Source: an uncultured Pseudomonadota bacterium
GTDB taxonomy: Bacteria; Pseudomonadota; Alphaproteobacteria; RF32; CAG-239
DNA: 64,000 nucleotides
Direction of reading: 5' to 3'
Assembly: GCA_902761535.1 (NCBI GenBank)
Contig: CACWKS010000002.1
Coordinates: 62,001-126,000 of the forward strand
A model generated the notes under the pieces. It was given only the letters and a program-made list of their open reading frames with translations, was not told where the DNA came from and did no database searches. Positions 61,107 to 64,000 of this stretch are shown one piece after another; the stretch's first letter is position 1, and each line of letters opens with the position of its first letter. The translations under genes and the position numbers were made by a program.

Positions 61107-61649
61107 TCAATAAAGAAGCTTAGCTGTTTGCATATCTCCTTGAAATTCAGTGACGGAAAAATTTTCTCCCATGCTCACAATCACCGGCTGAAATTCAGCA
61201 CCTTGCCATTTTACGGCGAAATATTGTGCATGAACGGATATTTCAGGAGCTTTCATTTCTCTCAGTTTTTCATTGATAATATCAAGAAATTTATTCACTC
61301 TTTGCAAAAAATCCACGCTCGGCAATGTCCGCACGTCGATGAAAATTTCCCCATAACGTAAGGTTTTTTCTCTTAAGGGTATTCCCTCTTGACAATCCTT
61401 AAAAGGATAGAGAATGGTTGCCCTTTTTTGGCACTCCTCAGGCTCGAAAACCTCCGTCTTGTCGCCAATCGGCACAGCAGTTCCGAAACCGCACGGAATG
61501 CGGATAATGCCACTGATTTGAGGTAATGATATCCCTAAATCGAAATATTCTGCCATATGTTCTTTTACGGCAATTTCAACTTCCGATATATCAATCCCCT
61601 CAGACAGCATCGTAAAAACAATTTGATGAAGCGTTGCTGAATGTTCCAT
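61107..61649 (-). CDS. Orphan protein of unknown function
   Basis: A 180-residue soluble protein starting at MEHSATLHQIVF. Two or three alpha/beta regions are suggested, with a Gly/Pro-rich middle (GIIRIPCGFGTAVPIGD) and a Cys in CQKRATILYPF. No family recognised and no partner gene. It is flanked by terminators on both sides and has no apparent operon. Confidence 0.55.
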   Translation of the reverse strand: MEHSATLHQIVFTMLSEGIDISEVEIAVKEHMAEYFDLGISLPQISGIIRIPCGFGTAVPIGDKTEVFEPEECQKRATILYPFKDCQEGIPLREKTLRYGEIFIDVRTLPSVDFLQRVNKFLDIINEKLREMKAPEISVHAQYFAVKWQGAEFQPVIVSMGENFSVTEFQGDMQTAKLLY

Positions 61650-61721
61650 ATTATAATAGTATTTATTAATTAATAATAAAATTGATTGGGGTTATGATAT
61701 AGACCTATAAATTTTTGTCAA

Positions 61722-61753
61722 TAAAAAAAAGCTCCGCCACTTTAAGCGGAGCT
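61722..61753 (-). terminator. Rubrerythrin terminator
   Basis: Minus-strand hairpin of AGCTCCGC (61730-61737, left arm on plus) and GCGGAGCT (61746-61753), followed on the minus strand by a T-run (complement of 61722-61730). It ends the rubrerythrin transcript. Confidence 0.75.
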
Positions 61754-61771
61754 ATCAAAAAGCTGTTCAAT

Positions 61772-62311
61772 TTAAAACTGTTCCTGCAATTCAAAGAAAT
61801 ATGCCTGCGGATGATCGCAAACCGGACATTTTTCCGGAGCAAGTGGTGATTCAACTCTGCAACCGCAGTTGGCACATTCCCAAATAACTTTGGTCGGACG
61901 TTTGAAAATATTACCCTCAACTAGAGACTTTAATAAGGCTTGATAGCGTTCCTCGTGACCTTTTTCAATTTTGCCAACCATCTCAAACAACTCGGCAATG
62001 CGGTCGAATCCTTCCTCTTTGGCTTCTTTGGCCATGCGGGCATACATATTGGTCCATTCAAAATTTTCACCGCCTGCGGCATCTTTAAGGTTGTCAATGG
62101 TTGAGGGAACAGCTCCGTCATGTAACAGCTTAAACCAAATCTTGGCATGCTCTTTCTCATTATTGGCGGTTTCTTCAAATTTTGCAGCAATAATATTATA
62201 GCCTTCTTTTTTGGCTTTTGAAGCATAATAAGTATATTTATTGCGGGCTTGAGACTCGCCGGCAAAAGCTTCCATCAAATTTTTTTCGGTTTTTGAACCT
62301 TTTAATTCCAT
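61772..62311 (-). CDS. rbr: Rubrerythrin
   Basis: A 179-residue diiron peroxidase for defence against hydrogen peroxide in anaerobes. The start at 62311 ([12 protein letters not shown]) has GGAG 8 bases upstream. The ferritin-like four-helix bundle carries the iron-binding Glu residues in [53 protein letters not shown] and [14 protein letters not shown]. The C-terminal rubredoxin domain has CANCG and [11 protein letters not shown]. It is divergent from kdsA. Confidence 0.95.
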   Translation of the reverse strand: MELKGSKTEKNLMEAFAGESQARNKYTYYASKAKKEGYNIIAAKFEETANNEKEHAKIWFKLLHDGAVPSTIDNLKDAAGGENFEWTNMYARMAKEAKEEGFDRIAELFEMVGKIEKGHEERYQALLKSLVEGNIFKRPTKVIWECANCGCRVESPLAPEKCPVCDHPQAYFFELQEQF

Positions 62312-62453
62312 AACTTTGCTCCTTAATAAAAAATAAAACATTGTTATTCTTGCACAAAAGTTTTTCTTGTCAACCAAATTGTTTTTATCCTTGCGGTTAG
62401 AGTTAATTTTGCTAAACTGCTCACATAATTATAACATTAAAAGGATTAGGGAC

Positions 62454-63302
62454 ATGGAACAAAAGATAATCACTTTGGGTAGTGTTAAAATCAGTAATCA
62501 TCTGCCTTTTGCCTTGCTGTGCGGACCTTGTCAGATTGAAAGCAAGCAACACGCCATTGATATCTGCGGAGCAATGGTTGATATAACCAAACAGCTTGAT
62601 ATACCTTATATTTTCAAAGCATCTTTCGATAAAGCCAATCGTTCTTCAATCAACGGTGCACGCGGTGTCGGGCTTGAAAAAGGCATGGAAACTTTTGACG
62701 AGATTAAAAAACTTTATCCCACGCTTCCTATAGTTACCGATATTCATGAAGTATGGCAATGTGTGGAAGTTGCCAAACACGTTGATATGTTGCAAATTCC
62801 GGCCTTTTTATGCCGTCAGACTGATTTAGTTGTCGCCGCTGCCAAAACCGGAAAAGTTATTAATATCAAAAAAGGTCAGTTTTTAGCCCCTGAAGATATG
62901 AAAAACGCTGTTCAAAAATGCCTTGATTCCGGAAATGATAAGGTTTGCTTAACCGAACGCGGCACATCTTTCGGCTACCATACTTTAATTGTTGATATGA
63001 CCGGCTTTGCCACTATGTCCAAAACAACCGGTTGTCCGGTGATATTTGATGCCACTCACTCGGTGCAAAAACCCGGCGGTCTCGGCACAGCCACCGGTGG
63101 CAATCGTGAAATGGCTCCGATTTTGGCACGTGCGGCTATTGCAGCCGGAGTAGGCGGCTTGTTTATTGAAACTCACGAGAATCCTGACAAAGCTCTCTCC
63201 GATGGTCCTAATACCATAGCTTTGGCAAATATGAAACCGATTTTGGCATACTTAAAAGAGTACGATGCGTTAACCAAAGCCAAAATAACTGATTATCTCT
63301 AA
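62454..63302 (+). CDS. kdsA: 3-deoxy-8-phosphooctulonate (KDO-8-P) synthase
   Basis: A 282-residue enzyme joining phosphoenolpyruvate and arabinose 5-phosphate for KDO of the LPS inner core. ATG 62454 follows AGGATTAGGGAC. Family segments are LLCGPCQIES (about 20-29), KASFDKANRSSINGARG (about 55-71), PIVTDIHEVWQC, IPAFLCRQTDLVVAAAKTGK, ERGTSFGYHTLIVDM, VIFDATHSVQKPGG and GLFIETHENPDKALSDGPN. Length is normal. recO starts 1 base after the stop. Confidence 0.96.
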   Translation: MEQKIITLGSVKISNHLPFALLCGPCQIESKQHAIDICGAMVDITKQLDIPYIFKASFDKANRSSINGARGVGLEKGMETFDEIKKLYPTLPIVTDIHEVWQCVEVAKHVDMLQIPAFLCRQTDLVVAAAKTGKVINIKKGQFLAPEDMKNAVQKCLDSGNDKVCLTERGTSFGYHTLIVDMTGFATMSKTTGCPVIFDATHSVQKPGGLGTATGGNREMAPILARAAIAAGVGGLFIETHENPDKALSDGPNTIALANMKPILAYLKEYDALTKAKITDYL

Positions 63303-63303
63303 A

Positions 63304-64000
63304 ATGAAATTTGTTGATGAGGGATATATTATCGGAGTTCGTCGGCATGGCGAAAGTTCGGCCATCCTTACGGTTTTAAGTCGTGAGCATGGCAAAATTT
63401 GCGGTTACGTAAAATCAGGATTTAGCAAGAAAAACTTAGCGGTATTGCAAATCGGCAATCTGATAAAGGTTGATGCCTGGTCGCGGGTTGATGATAATAT
63501 GTTATCTTTGCGCATCGAAATGATTAAACCTTATGCCGTCAACTTTATGTCATCAGCGACTAAATTAGAGGGCTTAAATTCATTTTGTTCACTGTGCAAT
63601 ATTTGTATTCCTGAATTGCAACCGGTGGATAGATTATATGATTTTGCTGCTGATTTTATTAATCTCGTAGATGAAGAAAATTGGCTAACTAATTATTGTT
63701 TCTTTGAATTTTATCTTTTAGAATTTTTAGGAATAGGTTTGGATTTGAGTAAATGCGTAGTTAGCGGCACAACTTCCGACTTAGCATTTGTTTCTCCCAA
63801 AAGTGCTTGTGCTGTTTCTTATAGTGTTGGTTTAGCTTATCAAGATAAGTTATTCAAATTTCCTTATTTTATCAAAGAAAATCGACGCGATCCCACACTT
63901 GATGAAATGCGCAATTTGTTGCAGATGACCGAGTTTTTCCTCAATAAAAATTTTTTTGCAATTCACAACTTGAAATTTCCGAATTGCCGTGTTAACTTGG
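63304..64000 (+). CDS. recO: DNA repair protein RecO (partial, runs off the window)
   Basis: The first 232 residues of RecO, which works with RecF/RecR to load RecA on single-stranded DNA. The opening MKFVDEGYIIGVRRHGESSA and ILTVLSREHGKICGYVKSG matches the alphaproteobacterial RecO N-terminal OB fold, followed by VLQIGNLIKVDAWSRVDDNM. The C-terminal region lacks an obvious zinc finger in the visible part. It starts 1 base after kdsA stops. In most alphaproteobacteria recO follows era; here it is about 15 kb away. Confidence 0.9.
   Translation, partial: MKFVDEGYIIGVRRHGESSAILTVLSREHGKICGYVKSGFSKKNLAVLQIGNLIKVDAWSRVDDNMLSLRIEMIKPYAVNFMSSATKLEGLNSFCSLCNICIPELQPVDRLYDFAADFINLVDEENWLTNYCFFEFYLLEFLGIGLDLSKCVVSGTTSDLAFVSPKSACAVSYSVGLAYQDKLFKFPYFIKENRRDPTLDEMRNLLQMTEFFLNKNFFAIHNLKFPNCRVNL

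Overview
The window looks like part of the chromosome of an AT-rich (about 38-40% G+C by eye, not computed), Gram-negative, anaerobic or microaerophilic alphaproteobacterium, probably an uncultured host-associated lineage. The evidence is gene order typical of Alphaproteobacteria (rne / amidase / mrcA / prfB; rsh-acpS-lepB-rnc-era; a DUF2155 gene beside mlaD), LPS genes (kdsA, msbA), and fermentative and oxygen-defence genes (adhE, rubrerythrin).

Region 1 (1 to about 17.8 kb) is the late half of a prophage. A CI/LexA-type repressor that seems to lack its self-cleavage dyad faces rightward genes across a short regulatory region with repeated ATTGTA-N4-TACAAT operators. Then come the packaging and head genes (small and large terminase, a phage GroES, portal, putative scaffold, capsid) and adaptor and stabilisation proteins. 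Next are a GNAT enzyme, an S74-chaperone virion protein, collar and receptor-binding fibres, and a lysis cassette (holin candidates, a T4-type endolysin, overlapping Rz/Rz1 spanins). A second muramidase carries the same N-terminal peptide as the S74 protein. There is no tape-measure, tube or sheath gene, so the phage is probably short-tailed. No integrase is visible, and the early region must lie left of the window. A leftward lipoprotein gene closes the prophage.

Region 2 (17.9-22.1 kb) is accessory DNA: a SemiSWEET transporter divergent from a guanine-deaminase-like enzyme across a perfect palindrome, a large HELSH metalloprotease-like protein, tRNA-Trp followed by two 168-bp tandem repeats of its own tail, and a small orphan gene with a fresh 36-bp duplication.

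Region 3 (22.1-39.6 kb) holds a BepA-like protease and RNase E, a 1399-residue repeat protein with a C-terminal acetyltransferase-like part, a 177-bp element with 22-bp terminal inverted repeats, and then AMIN-amidase, PBP1a, release factor 2 (with a programmed frameshift), a YhdP/AsmA-like protein and a HAD-like protein.

Region 4 (39.7-64 kb) holds a Cys-rich secreted protein, an intergenic repeat cluster and clpXP. These are followed by rsh, acpS, lepB, rnc and era, then DUF2155 with two MlaD-like proteins. Next are a Gld-like ABC system with DUF4340 and a sensor kinase, msbA, adhE, rubrerythrin, kdsA and the start of recO. Most of this region is envelope biogenesis, proteostasis and stress response.
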